The notes beneath the pieces were generated by a model. The model was not told the DNA's origin, did not search any database, and worked only from the letters and a program-made list of their open reading frames with translations. The position numbers and the translations under genes were made by a program. Below are positions 17,808-28,986 of a DNA stretch of 64,000 bases, in pieces; position 1 is the first letter of the stretch, and each line of letters begins with the position of its first letter. The stretch is from Tranzscheliella williamsii (Eukaryota; Basidiomycota; Ustilaginomycetes; Ustilaginales; Ustilaginaceae), in assembly GCA_023212725.1 (NCBI GenBank), contig JALBYF010000017.1:186001-250000 (forward strand). Direction: 5' to 3'.

Positions 17808-19074
17808 ATGACGGGGGGGAACAACTACCTGGCGCCAGCCCGTGCCTACTCGAAGCCTAGTCTGTCTGCACCGCTTGGCGCAAGGCGCCGCCGCCTGGTG
17901 CGGCTGCTGCTGCTACCAATACTGGTGGCAGCTGCAGCGGTGCTACTACCTCTGGCATTCCCCGGATCATTCTTGACGGAAGAACAGCTAACGCAGGTAT
18001 CCCAGTTTTTCGCTTCCGCAGGACTGGGCGATCCGATCACAGGTATACAGGGGTTCGTCCATGGAATCGACGCAGATCCCGGAGCATATCCCTCCCTCAA
18101 CGATACGGGTGCTACACAGTCGCACACGGTCCGTGGCGGACACACTAACAACTGGGCTGTGCTTGTGTGCACCTCCAAGTTCTGGTTCAACTACCGCCAT
18201 GTTGCCAATACGCTGGGCATGTACAGGACGGTGAAGCGGCTGGGCATACCCGACAGCAATATCATTCTGATGCTGGCGGATGACGCTGCCTGCAACCCGC
18301 GCAACAAATTTCCGGGCCGTGTATGGGCCTCGACGGCCAAGCGCCTCGATCTGTATGGGCACAACATCGAGGTCGACTACCGAGGGTACCAAGTCTCGGT
18401 GGAGAACGTCATCCGCCTGCTCACGGGCCGTCTGCCGGCGTCCACGCCCAAGTCGAAGCGGCTGGAGAGCGATGCACGCTCTAACGTATTTGTCTACATG
18501 ACGGGACATGGTGGGGATGAGTTCCTCAAGTTCCAGGACCACGAAGAAATCTCGGCGGTCGATGTGGCGGATGCGATCGAGCAGATGTGGCAGAAGAAGC
18601 GGTACCACGAGCTCTTTTTCATGATCGACACGTGCCAGGCCAATACGATGTACTCGCGCATCTACAGTCCCAACGTGCTTGCTACCGGCAGCTCGCGCAA
18701 GGGCCAGAACAGCTACAGCCACAGCGCGGACGACGACCTCGGCGTGGCGATGATCGACCGCTTCACCAATTTCGTCCTCGAGTGGATGGAGGACAAGAAC
18801 AAGACGAGCGAAAGCACCATCCTTGACCTGGTAAGTACCGCGCCGTTGCTCGCGCCGCACATCCGCGCTGACCTCCTCCACCCTGCCTCGCCACGCGCCC
18901 CAGTTCAACGCATACGACCCCCGCGAAATCCAGTCAGATCCCGGCATCCGCTCCGACCTCTTCCGCAAACCCCTCTCCACCGTGAAGATCACCGACTTTT
19001 TCGGCGGCGTCGCTCAGGTCGACCTCACCTCGCCTAGCGCACACACTCTGGCAGATGTACAACTCATGTCGTAA
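17808..19074 (+). CDS. GPI8: GPI-anchor transamidase catalytic subunit Gpi8 (PIG-K), 2 exons
   Basis: Exon 1 (17808-18830) and exon 2 (18904-19074) are separated by a 73-nt GT-AG intron and encode 397 residues. The protein belongs to the C13 legumain-like cysteine peptidases. NNWAVLVCTSKFWFNYRH (about residues 114-131) is the conserved start of the catalytic domain, TGHGG gives His234 and DTCQA gives the nucleophile Cys276. GRVWAS and VDYRGYQV are further family signatures. Near the N-terminus a basic cluster (RRRR) precedes a hydrophobic segment (about 31-53), the signal or anchor for the ER. The enzyme cleaves C-terminal GPI signals and transfers the preassembled GPI in the ER lumen, in complex with Gaa1, Gpi16, Gpi17 and Gab1. 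The C-terminal transmembrane segment present in yeast and human homologues is not visible: the frame stops soon after DFFGG, so a further intron or a shortened form is possible. I chose ATG 17808 as the only in-frame ATG before the hydrophobic segment. Confidence 0.92.
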
Positions 19075-21122
19075 CTGGCACCACCCGCATTCGATGCACA
19101 ACCACAGACGCGCTGAATGCTGTTATTGCATCAGAGACGCAGTGCAACGGGGGCTGTGCGCTTGATTGGCCCATCCTCCCTGAGCGTCGACTCGCCCCCG
19201 TTTTGCCACTAGGAACCCGTCATTTCGGTCAGCCTAGGGGCCAGGAAATGCCGGTCTAGTCCGTCGCACCGCCGACGTTCCCGGCGTTGGCCTGCCAAGC
19301 TCGTGTCTCTCTGGCTTCGCATATCGTGTTTTCTGTTGCTGTGCCAGCGATACTGCGCCAGTGCTTACGTCGCATAGTTGGGTTGCCAGTACTTACGTCT
19401 CATAACCGTGTTTTGGTTGCTGTAAACGCATTTCCCCTGTAAGAGCAGCTGTGCGAGCCCATGCGTCCATAGACGAAGCGCTTGCTACATCTGCTCTTAT
19501 CTCGTCACTCAGAGGCACGAACCGCACGGAGCTGAGTCAAGAATTCTCGATCGGACGGACAAAGCCTGTCTTTCTTCGGCATTAACGAGTCTGAACTCCG
19601 AATCTAGAAGCGTGCCTAAAGCAGGTGGCCAGTGGCCCTGCGCGGATGCGGAGATGGTTGGGCAGATTGCCCGTTGGTGTATCACAGTCGTCGCGGTCAC
19701 AGTGACCAAGGCTACCTTCTTGGTTGCCTGGTAAACTGAATTGATGTGTAGCATTTCGTTACATTGATACTAGCTGACACTGGACAATGAAGGGGACAGA
19801 GCCTCCTCAAAAGTTCTTGCTCGTCTTTCATCAAAGTGCTGGAGCAGGCTGCGAGCCCTGCGGAGGCAACGAACAAGCGCAATGGCTACATAGCAGCTAT
19901 CATCCACTTCTCTGTATGTGGAAGATAGTACTGAACAGCTGGCGCTGTCTGCAGCTGCGCTTGGAGCGCTGCCGGGGCCCTCTCCTTACGCTGAGACAGA
20001 CTGGATGACAAGAGGACTTACCGGTATACGCAAGCACCGCACTACTTACCGGATAGGTTCTGGGCGAACAACAAAATCCAGATGAAACGTCGAGCGTCCC
20101 TAATCACGGCCATGATACAAGGAAAAAGTAGAGACGTCGCAGGAGACAAGGTAAACTCCTGGCCGGAATACCGATAAGCGGGAAGAATGATGATGACGGG
20201 CTTGCCGCTAGAGGCATCCTCCGTTCCGGATTCGCCGTAACGTGGCCAAGAGCTAGACCTGACGCTAGGCGGAAGCTGTGTAGACGCCTGCGGTCCTGCC
20301 TGTCCGTCGCGGCCCTATGGGTTCCTGAATGCGAAGCCCATCTTATTTCGCTACTGGGAGAAGCCGCATCGGACGAGGCTCCTCGTCGCTCCTCGGCTCT
20401 CTCCAGTGGCCGATTCGGATCGGTGCCGATCGCTGTGCCGTGACAATAGTCCCATGATCGACCGTGGTAAAAGACAGGTAAAACAAGACTCAGGAGACGT
20501 CAAAGCAGCGTCACGTTGCCAAAGAGGAGAGGAAAACGGCGCAGAAATCAGACGAGGAAGAGAGACGAGGCACAGAAACGAACTTCACCTGGCTGCTATA
20601 ATGCATCGAACCGGTCTAGGATCGGTGTCCTATCCCAAGTGAACCAGTCCGACCAGCGGTGCAGCGTCATTGCTGCGCCAGTGCAAGCAGGGAGTTGGAA
20701 GTGGAAGGAGTCGAAGATGAACCAGGGAAGAGCCATGCCAGCCAGTAAGTCGATGGATTCTCCAGACGTCAGAAACCTCCAGAGCCAACAGAAGGATCCA
20801 AGCGGATAATTGGAACAAGGTTCGTAATCAATTTCTTTCTCGGTTTGCGGCACGCTTCCGAGACCATGAGATTTTGCAGCAAGAGGCCGAGGACAAAGAG
20901 GGATCGGTTCGGACCAGTGATGGGGGCAGTCGACATCTTGGTTTCGATACATGGAAATGACAGAGAAGGGTCGACCTTGGAGATAAAACACGCTGTTCTG
21001 TGCAAGGACTAGGCTGCAGGCGCGCTTCGTCCACGCATCCCGAACGGCCATTGTATGGAAGCGAAGTAGTAGGCAAGAGGAAAGACACACAGGCATGCCT
21101 GACCCTAAAGGAACACGTGAAC
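19075..21122. other. 2 kb intergenic region without a supported gene
   Basis: Frames on either strand are short and unlike known proteins. This is the 3' side of both GPI8 and the SR-protein gene. A pair of imperfect direct repeats around CCAGTRCTTACGTC lies at 19355-19405. I see no RNA gene. Confidence 0.5.
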
Positions 21123-22027
21123 CTAATCGTCTCGAGGAACCGGCACCTCATCGTCGTCCCGAGGGGGAAGAGGACTTCGGCTGTCATACCTGCCATCTCG
21201 AACAGGAACGGGCTCCCGACTGTCCTCCCGGTCGAGCGGTTCCCGGCTGTCAGCGCGTCGTCGAGGGGGAGGGCTGTCATCACGTCGTCGCGGGGGGGGA
21301 CTGTCGTCGCGTCGTCGAGGGGGGCTTCGCTCTCTCTCCTCTCGAGGCGGTCGAGCAGGGTCGATTCGAAGCTTGTATCCTCGAAGCTCCGTGCCCTCGA
21401 TTCTGTCCAGCGCTCGTTCATAATCTTCTCGGTTGTCGTATTCGATGATACCTTCATCGGCACGAACGGGGTCGACGTCGGCAAAGGAAATAGAGCCGTG
21501 CTCACGGCCGATATCCTTCAGATCTTGCCAGCTGGTGTTGGGAGGCAAGTTAGAGACGACACATCGGAACTGTCCTCGTCGGATCTTTGGCTCCCGACGA
21601 GGCGGAGGCGCACCGCCGTAAGCTCCACCGCGCGGGGGGAAGTCACCCCTGGCGCCGTACCCTCCTCGCGGATCAGCGCCAAAACCGGCAGCCTCTCGTC
21701 GAGCGCCTTTGGCGTGCTGTACAATAATGCGCTCGCCCATAAAGTTCTTGCCGTCAAAATCCTTGACGGCATCCTCGGCATCACGGGGATGCTCGAATTC
21801 GACAAAGCCGAACGTGCCCATGATCCGGATATCGTGGAGACGCTGTACAATGCAGGCAAGAAAGAGGCGGAAGCGTTGGTATAGCTGAGCAATCAGGCCG
21901 AGCGAACGAGCGGAGGCGATGGATCAGCATCTGGACTTACGCCGTAATCGCGGAAGAGGTCCTCTACATCTCCCTTGCGGACATCTTGCGGCAATTTGCC
22001 GAGGTAGACCCGAGTTCCGGCAGACAT
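21123..22027 (-). CDS. SR-family splicing factor with two RRMs (Srp2/SRSF1-like), 2 exons
   Basis: Exon 1 (22027-21941) and exon 2 (21842-21123) flank a 98-nt GT-AG intron placed inside RRM1 and encode 268 residues. RRM1 (about 5-75) has RNP2 VYLGKL and RNP1 GTFGFVEFE, restored by the splice DYG/RLHDIRIMG. RRM2 (about 120-190) is a pseudo-RRM with the heptapeptide SWQDLKD (133-139), the hallmark of SRSF1-type SR proteins. A Gly/Arg/Pro hinge (about 85-118) separates them, and the C-terminus is rich in Arg, Asp, Ser and Pro (RRRDDSPPP twice) in place of long RS dipeptides. Such proteins bind exonic enhancers and guide spliceosome assembly and mRNA export in the nucleus, with the tail phosphorylated by SRPK-type kinases. 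The start codon is followed by MSAGTRVYLG, as expected for the family. Confidence 0.9.
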
Positions 22028-23014
22028 GGTTGTAGGTGCTTGGCAGACTAGTTTGGAGGATACAAGGAGACAGTGACGATGGAGTTGACAGACGAGTAGC
22101 GTATAAATCGAAACAGAGAAGGAAGACGGATGGCTGCGCCGAAGATGCCATCCGGACAAGGTCTGAGCGAGTTGCCTGCGCTAGTGCCGCGCTTGGATGA
22201 CCTTTCCTTTCATCTCAGCGCGGCTGAACGACGCGACGGCCAAGCATGAAAGATCTAACAGAACGACTGGGTGGCTAAATGCGAATAGGGTGAAGCGCGC
22301 GCGCGTCGCCATCGCCATCCTCGTCTTGACTTGACTTCTACGTTTTTCTGCAAGAGCGGGCATGCAGCCGCTTGGACTTTGGAACCGAGCCGCAAATACA
22401 GAAACGGTTCCAGATACAAGATTTGATCAGTGCAATGCCGATATCGATATTGCCCTGGCCGGGGTCGGTTACAATTTGGGGCCTTGCAATACAAAGCCCA
22501 GTGTGGAAATTGATCGCAAAGCGCCTTCCATTAGTCCATCCGCTGCCATCATCGATCTTAGTCGGCCTTGTGCCATCTATCCACCTATATCCTTTCTTGC
22601 TTCCTACTTTTCATCCATTTGTCACTCGAGCGCCAAGTGGCGATACACATATCGTTCTCCGCTTCAACCCATTCCGCCGCGTCGCCGCTGCACGGACGCC
22701 CGCCACATACGCGCGCTGTTGGCTGGTCCAGTTCCACAACCCATTGCCGACACCCGAAGTGTGTCCACCAGTTGGCTCGAGTAGCAAGCTGCCTGGCAGC
22801 ATCGGTCCGCTTGTGTCCTCTCTACTATCGGTGTCACGGGCCTCGCTGCGACCCTTGGACCGAGCACCACCTCCGTTCCTCAACGTTGCTTTGAGCTTCG
22901 TCAACAAAGCTCGGTAACGTCGATCATCGCCGCTCGGCTGCTACGATATCTCGTTTAGTCTAGATTATAGCAAAAGATACAAGTCCGGCGATTCCCAGGG
23001 CCACGTAGCCCGTC
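22028..23014. other. Divergent intergenic region between the SR-protein and BEM1 genes
   Basis: About 990 bp lie between two outward-pointing start codons and must carry both promoters. A CG-alternating run (near 22297) and pyrimidine-rich stretches are visible. A few open frames reach 140-180 codons on the plus strand but lack recognisable content. Confidence 0.5.
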
Positions 23015-25156
23015 ATGAAGGGTCTTAAGGATTTCCGGCGTTCGCTGAACAAGGAGCGTAACTCCGGCGGCAAACCTTCCGGCTCTTCGGTTGCACCGGG
23101 CACGTTTTCCAACGTGAAGAGCGCTGTTACCATTCAGCCTCCCAAGCTTGTCATCCGCGCGATTCGCGACTATCGATCAAACTCTCCACACGAGCTCAGC
23201 TTTCACAAAGGCGATTTCTTCCATGTGATCACCAATCCTTCACCCAACGCTGACTGGTTCGAGGCGAGCAATCCAATGACGAATGCTAGAGGTCTTGTGC
23301 CCGCAAGTCATTTCGACGTGCTTCCCAAAAGCAACAAAGCGAATCCTGGCAACGCTATCGGCTCGCCTGCTACATCGCCCCAGATGGGTGGCATGTCCCC
23401 TCCGCTGGGCTCGCTGCCGTCCAATGCGTCTCCGTCGAAAGCGTATGGAGGCAGAGCTGCTGGTGCCGCTGTGACAGCAAAAGGAGGAGGAGGACTCTAT
23501 GCCGTGGTCAAGTATGATTTCCTTGCAGAACGTGCGGACGAGCTGGAAGCAAAGTCTGGTGAATCGATCATCGTGATCGCACAGTCCAACTTTGAGTGGT
23601 TCGTAGCTAAACCGATTGGCAGACTTGGCGGCCCCGGCCTGATCCCGGTAGCATTCGTGGAGATCCGCGATCTCGTGACAGGAAGGCCCATCGAAGATGT
23701 ACAAGAGTTGATCGAGAGCGGAGTGGTTCCTAGAGTGGAGGAGTGGAAGAAGATGACGGCAGAATACAAGAAAAACACCATTCCTCTTGGTAGATTCGAC
23801 TTTCCGCAATCGTCCCAGCCTGGTGTCAACTCACCATATACCAATATGGCGGCCGCCGCCTTTTCCGCAAGGGGAAGCAACCCCATGCTGGGTCAAAAGG
23901 GACACGCCAGCCAGCCTTCCACGTCCTCTTACCCAGTTCCGGCGCCCCCACCCAAAGATGAATTCTACCGCCAACTTGGCGGCCCTCTTGATGCTGCTGG
24001 CGCCGTGCAGCCGCTCGACGAGCAAGACCCAAACGCCATTGATCCGCTTACACAACTACCCCCGGGTATGTCGCCAGGCGAACCTCTCCCGACTGGCATC
24101 ATCACATCGGCAACGGTCGATTCGTTCCATTACGAGCAGGGCGATTACTGGTTTCGCATCCAAGCAACGCATGTTGCCGGTCCTTCGCCATCGGCACCCG
24201 CCAATGCACCCACAGCTCCTAATGGCGAGGAGCGAGATCTTATCCTCTACCGGCTCTATGAGGATTTCTACGAGTTCCAGATTGCCTTGCTGGACCACTT
24301 CCCATCCGAGGCTGGACGCGAAACGGATGCGCACGGTCATTCGAGTGAGCGCATCCTGCCACTGATGCCAGGACCGTTGGATGAGGTGGATGATCTGATC
24401 ACCTCACAGCGTAGAGTGGATCTGGATCAATATATTATCGAGCTCTGCGCTCTGCCGGACTACATTATGAGGTCAGAACTGGTACGGCTCTTCTTTGAGC
24501 CACGTCCAGGAGACCACTGTACACCACATCCGGCGCGCACAGCCAACGATGAGGCCGACAACAGCTTGCAGTACAAGGAGTATGGCTACCTAGCAGGTGG
24601 CGTAGACGACATTAGCAAAAGGACCAGCGATCAACACATCAGAGGCAATGGCGTCAACAAGTATGCAGAGGACCGGCCGGTCGGCCGAGGTAGTACATCA
24701 TCCAGAGCGGACGACGAGCTCGCCGCTGGGACGCGCAACTTATCCCTCGGATCAGCGTCAGCCAATGCTCCAACAGGGGCCAGGAGTTCGACGCATAGTC
24801 GCGCAACCGAAGGCGCGGATCGCACCGGAAGAACGTCGCATTCGTCCAGTGGACACCGCAAGCAAAACTCATCAGGGCCGTCGGCGCAGCCTGCTGGAGG
24901 CGCAGCCTCCGCTGCCGCCTATCACCGGATCAAGGTAGCTCGGCGGAACGATAAGGAGAACGTCATCGCTCTCCGTATGCCCCCCAGCCCCACGTTTGCG
25001 CAGCTGTTGGAGAAGGTGCGCGAGCGGTTGGGCCCGGACGTGTCCACGTTCAGCTGTCAGGAGAGGCCCGAGCCGATCGTCAGCGACTCGTCGCTCTCCA
25101 ACTGGCTCGACGACGCCACCGACAACGGGTGGAAGCTCATGCTGTACGCTTCCTGA
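23015..25156 (+). CDS. BEM1: Bem1/Scd2-type polarity scaffold (SH3-SH3-PX-PB1)
   Basis: A single 713-codon exon begins at ATG 23015 (MKGLKDFRRSLNK). The domain order is diagnostic: SH3-1 at about 45-105 (VIRAIRDYRSNSPHELSFHKGD), SH3-2 at about 155-220 (YAVVKYDFLAERADEL, GLIPVAFVEI), a PX domain at about 365-500 (YRLYEDFYEFQIALLDHFP, ILPLMPGP), a Ser-rich disordered linker, and a C-terminal PB1 domain at about 637-713 (RIKVARRNDKENVIALRMPP). In yeasts this protein bridges Cdc42, its exchange factor Cdc24 (through PB1-PB1 pairing) and PAK kinase at the plasma membrane, where PX binds phosphoinositides. A role in budding and filament growth here is inferred from the family. It is convergent with the AP-3 mu gene. 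Confidence 0.95.
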   Translation: MKGLKDFRRSLNKERNSGGKPSGSSVAPGTFSNVKSAVTIQPPKLVIRAIRDYRSNSPHELSFHKGDFFHVITNPSPNADWFEASNPMTNARGLVPASHFDVLPKSNKANPGNAIGSPATSPQMGGMSPPLGSLPSNASPSKAYGGRAAGAAVTAKGGGGLYAVVKYDFLAERADELEAKSGESIIVIAQSNFEWFVAKPIGRLGGPGLIPVAFVEIRDLVTGRPIEDVQELIESGVVPRVEEWKKMTAEYKKNTIPLGRFDFPQSSQPGVNSPYTNMAAAAFSARGSNPMLGQKGHASQPSTSSYPVPAPPPKDEFYRQLGGPLDAAGAVQPLDEQDPNAIDPLTQLPPGMSPGEPLPTGIITSATVDSFHYEQGDYWFRIQATHVAGPSPSAPANAPTAPNGEERDLILYRLYEDFYEFQIALLDHFPSEAGRETDAHGHSSERILPLMPGPLDEVDDLITSQRRVDLDQYIIELCALPDYIMRSELVRLFFEPRPGDHCTPHPARTANDEADNSLQYKEYGYLAGGVDDISKRTSDQHIRGNGVNKYAEDRPVGRGSTSSRADDELAAGTRNLSLGSASANAPTGARSSTHSRATEGADRTGRTSHSSSGHRKQNSSGPSAQPAGGAASAAAYHRIKVARRNDKENVIALRMPPSPTFAQLLEKVRERLGPDVSTFSCQERPEPIVSDSSLSNWLDDATDNGWKLMLYAS

Positions 25157-25566
25157 CCGTCGCGGCCTACCTGACCGTCATTAACCTCCCCGGCCCGTCT
25201 CGCCTTGCCCTTCGCCTTCTCTCCGTACCGGGTTACTGTTGCGCATTTTCCTCAGCTTCTCACATTGGGATCTCTCTGGTCTACATCCACGTCACGCTAT
25301 ACCATTCACCAGCCATATATGTACCAGGCACACGAGCCTTTCGCGCCTTAATTGTCAGGCAAAGGCAGCTAAGGGCCTTGCACGCTTTGTTTGTGGTTGC
25401 CTATCATCCGCTCGACCCCCATGTACTGTTTGCTCTAATACACTCTTACAATGCTAGAGTAGGCTGGTGTGGGTGTACGGGCCAGTAGATGCACCGCGAC
25501 CTGTGGTGACATGCAGTGTACCGGAGTGGGCCACGGCGCCAGCGGGGAACGGGTGGGAGGCGGTGA
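25157..25566. other. Convergent 3' intergenic region
   Basis: About 410 bp separate the stop codons of BEM1 and AP-3 mu. It holds only 3' UTR-like sequence; no gene is seen. Confidence 0.5.
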
Positions 25567-27765
25567 CTAGAGCCTCCAGACGACGCGGCCGCGGGACATG
25601 GCTCTGACGCCCTTGAAGGGGCGGTAGGGGTGGGTGGAGGGGTTGGTGAGGTCGACGGCGGCGACGCGGAGGCCGGAGATGCCTTTGGCGGGCTGGCTCC
25701 ATGTGGTGGTGATGGCCGAGGTGTGCGCCGGGCGGTCGGTGCGTTGACTGGTGCTCCAGCGCAGCTTGAGCAGCGCTGGCCGGTCGCCGGGCTCCAGGCG
25801 CGCGATGGTCCAGCGGACAACCTTCGACGCCGGATCGTACACGTACTGTCCATAGTGGTCCGGCGTTGTCGCCGCCGACGGCACCAGCGCCGTCGACAAC
25901 TCGGTCCCCCCAGCCGCCCCTCCCCCCACCGCACCTTCAAAGCTAACCACCCCAGGCCCCAGCCCGAAAGTCAGCACCACGTCCTCCAACACTCCCGCCC
26001 CGCCAGCGCCCTGACCGCCACCCCCCGACGCACGGTATCCAGACGCGACAGAACCCGCCCCAGACACAGCCTGGACCTGGATGACCGCCACCGCAGAGCC
26101 CTTGCTGAGCTCAATCGAGTGGCTGACGGTAAGCGGCAACGCCTTGGCCCATCCATTTGTCGGCCCGCCAGCACCGCCGTTGGCGCCGGCGGCGAACGGC
26201 TCGCCGACCCGAAACCCGATCAACTCGAACGTGCCATCGGGCGGAACAAACGAGAGCTTCTTCTCCTTGCGCCAGATTCGGTTCCGCACGCACGCATGGA
26301 AGCTCTCGTCGTGCACCAAGCTGGGATTGCTCAGCGTGAGCTGCAAATCCGGTGTGCCGGTCAAGCGCGCGTTGCACTGAATCTTGCCCCATACATCCAG
26401 GCAGATAGGCCGTCCTGTTTTGGATACGATGCCCTCGACAGACTCGATGAGATCGACATACAGCTCATTGTTAGTATACTTAGAATTGGGCCGGCGCCAC
26501 GGTATTGGCGAGATCAGCGGAGGAGGGGCAGCAGAAGCCAAGCTATTCGTGCATGGAAAGGTGGGCAAAAGGAGCGGTCAGCGAAGGGCTTCGTTCCTTT
26601 AACGGTCACTGGGGACAGCGAGCAACTTGTAGCACCGCAGCGTTAGCTCGGAAGGCGAGGCGTGCATGCTGAGCCGGCGTAGGAGATGAACATCCCGCAC
26701 AAGAGGGAAACGTCCGTCGAAGAGGACGCGATATGTGATTTGGTTCGCTCTTTTCTTCATTTGATGCATCCTTGACAAGCGCTTGCCCTGTCAGCAAGTT
26801 TGTACTTGCACATTTCACAGCACTTACCCAGAGACGCCGACTGCTTTGACAAGCTTGCCTACCCAATTGGGCGGGAGGACGAGGCTCTTGAGCATGTTCA
26901 CTTCTGTAGTTAGGATGTTGCCATCTGTGTCGAGGATCTCCTCAAAGAGCTGGTAGACAATGTCGAAGTGGTCTCGGAGAATATCTTCCGTGAGCGAGGT
27001 AGGATCGTTTGGTTGAGCCAAGTACTCTTGTAATATCGAGATGAAGGACCTGAGGAAGGAAAGAGGGACAAGAGGGTCGACTTCCCTGGAGACGGGCGAT
27101 AGGAAGCGAAGAGTGCCGCAAGCTACGTGGATGAGGGCAGCACCTTGCTCGGCCAGCGCTTCTGAGGCATGGTGGACGATGCGGTCTCCTTGATCTAGTG
27201 GTGCAGATGCCGAAGCTTCGACTACTGTAGCCGAGTCGGGAAGGAGGGAGGATGACGCTGTTGGTGGAGCGGCGGGTAGTTGCCCATCGCTCCAAACATT
27301 GGTGTCTTCTAATGGCACTGAGGCTGCATTAGCGCGCCCGGCACTGATCCGGGCGCTGAGTTGGCTCGCGATAGAAAGCTCGCCGGCGGCCTGCTCATCG
27401 ACTTCAGCGTCTTGGTCGTCTTGATCCTCATCACTATGGTAGTCCTGGGCAAGGTGTATCGGAGAAACGTCGGGGATGCCTGGTACCCAAAGCACAGGTT
27501 TGATGTCTTTGCTAAAGTATATTCGGTTCCTCTTGCTTTCATCATCGGAGGAAGCCTCTGAAGCAAGTGCAGAGGCAGTGGCGGTAGCGGTGTGTGATGT
27601 CAATGACGAGATGTGGGCATTGGCAGCATTGATGCTGGCAAGGAGGGTTGCGAAGTAGTCGGAATGAAGGAGAGGATAAGCAGGGATTTGGTTTGCAAAG
27701 TGAGAATGGACAATGGGCCGGCCGTCTGAAGTGAGGACGATGACGCCTTCCAGTCTCGTGGCCAT
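25567..27765 (-). CDS. APM3: AP-3 adaptor complex mu subunit, 2 exons
   Basis: Exon 1 (27765-26828) and exon 2 (26542-25567) flank a 285-nt GT-AG intron; the join reads GVSG-LASAAPPP and gives 637 residues. The N-terminal longin half begins MATRLEGVIVLTSDGRPIVHSHF, as in AP-3 mu. The start at 27765 is the first in-frame ATG. The mu homology domain opens with IPWRRPNSKYTNNELYVDLIE and continues with GKIQCNARLTGTPDLQLTLSNPS and the C-terminal RWTIARLEPGDRPALLKLRW. The mu subunit reads YxxPhi sorting signals and directs cargo from Golgi or endosomes to the vacuole. The protein is longer than the usual 420-480 residues because of an acidic insertion in the longin half (SDEDQDDQDAEVDEQ) and glycine-rich insertions in the mu domain. 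Compared with AP-1 and AP-2 mu, the divergent sequence favours AP-3. Confidence 0.9.
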
Positions 27766-28144
27766 GGTGTTGCGATGATTGGGAAGCTGTCGAGCCTTGT
27801 CCCCAGCAGGAAGATCGTGAGCTGTTGCACTTCTAGCTGTCAAGCATCTCCTATCAGAACGTCATTGCATATTGCCGCAAAAGGGGACGTGGGATCACGT
27901 GCCCGATCGTTATAGATCTCTACCCAATTCTCAGAGGACTGGCCTGAGGGGATATCATCCTGGCGAATTGAATGTTCATTGCAATAAAATTCTTCGGGAT
28001 CACCACACCACCTCCATCCCATCTCCGATACAATCACCGCCATCCAGCCTACCTTCCCCTCTTGACTGTCGATCCACACCGCAGTGAGGCTCCAACTGAC
28101 CCGCTGGTCGACTATACCCAGGCGAAAAAGCACGGAAGCACACG

Positions 28145-28490
28145 ATGTCGTACCAAACACGTCCAGCCGGAGCGGGAGGCGCAGGACCGGGCGCAGCAGG
28201 AGGTGTAGGAATGGGCAGCCTTGCGAATCGCAATCCGGTGATGGAATACATCTGCGCTGATTGCGCTGCTACCAACGAGATCAGGCCCCGGGAACCCATC
28301 CGATGCAGGGAGTGCGGTCATCGAGTCATGTACAAGAAGCGTACCAAGCGCATGGTACGTATCCTGCTTCAGCGGGTCACTGCAGCCGTCGCGAATGCAC
28401 ACTGACGCTGACATCGGCCCCGCTCTCCATATTGACATGCACATCTGCTCTTGATCTACCGACTCACAGCTGCATTTCGAGGCTCGTTAG
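28145..28490 (+). CDS. RPB12: RNA polymerases I/II/III subunit Rpb12 (RPABC4), 2 exons
   Basis: Exon 1 (28145-28354) and exon 2 (28470-28490) flank a 115-nt GT-AG intron and encode 76 residues. The second exon has only six sense codons, LHFEAR, and restores the invariant family C-terminus RTKRMxxFEAR; reading through the intron would give a wrong, longer tail. Cys37, Cys40, Cys54 and Cys57 (CADC, CREC) are the zinc ligands, within the conserved core [12 protein letters not shown] and [19 protein letters not shown]. The first 25 residues are a Gly/Ala-rich extension. The subunit is shared by all three nuclear RNA polymerases and bridges Rpb2 and Rpb3-type subunits. It is divergent from AP-3 mu with 379 bp between starts. 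Confidence 0.96.
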
Positions 28491-28986
28491 AAGATCACCT
28501 TCGCCTCTCTAGTCCATTCTGCCCATCCCTGTCGAAGCATGGTTATGCTGTTCAGGGCAAAGATAACCCGTCTCAGCTTGGTTCCTGTTTCCATAATCCC
28601 ATGTACACTAGCATCTCTTGCACTGATCCCATGCAACGTCTCTCTGTAGCTTTTCAGGCTGGAGCAGCTTTCCACTGCGCCTGTTTCGTGGAGTTCCTTG
28701 CCGGAAAAAGGGTTGATGGAGACGGCGGCTATGCATGAAAGCCTCGGCAGAAAGCAAACACAATCGATGTTAAGTCGAGAGATCGGAGGGTGTGTTCTGA
28801 CATGTTAGAGTTTAGGCTAGCGTGTTGGTGTTGGTTGACTGACGTGCATGACGTCGAGCGACGTCGAGCGGTGCTCTGATGCGCTGTTATATGCAACACA
28901 CAGTTGCTCCTTTCCGTTCGATCTCTATCATCATCCTTAGCAGTGGAGGCATCTGATCATACTCTTCAGTGCCTTCTGCCATCGCT
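28491..28986. other. Intergenic region (RPB12 3' UTR and GPC1 promoter)
   Basis: About 500 bp between two co-directional genes. A 10-bp direct duplication (GACGTCGAGC) occurs at 28851-28870. No gene is seen. Confidence 0.5.

Noticed and set aside
28355..28405. Longer 86-residue Rpb12 read through the intron
   Set aside because: The tail after RTKRM is unlike any Rpb12; splicing at 28355-28469 restores the conserved FEAR end.
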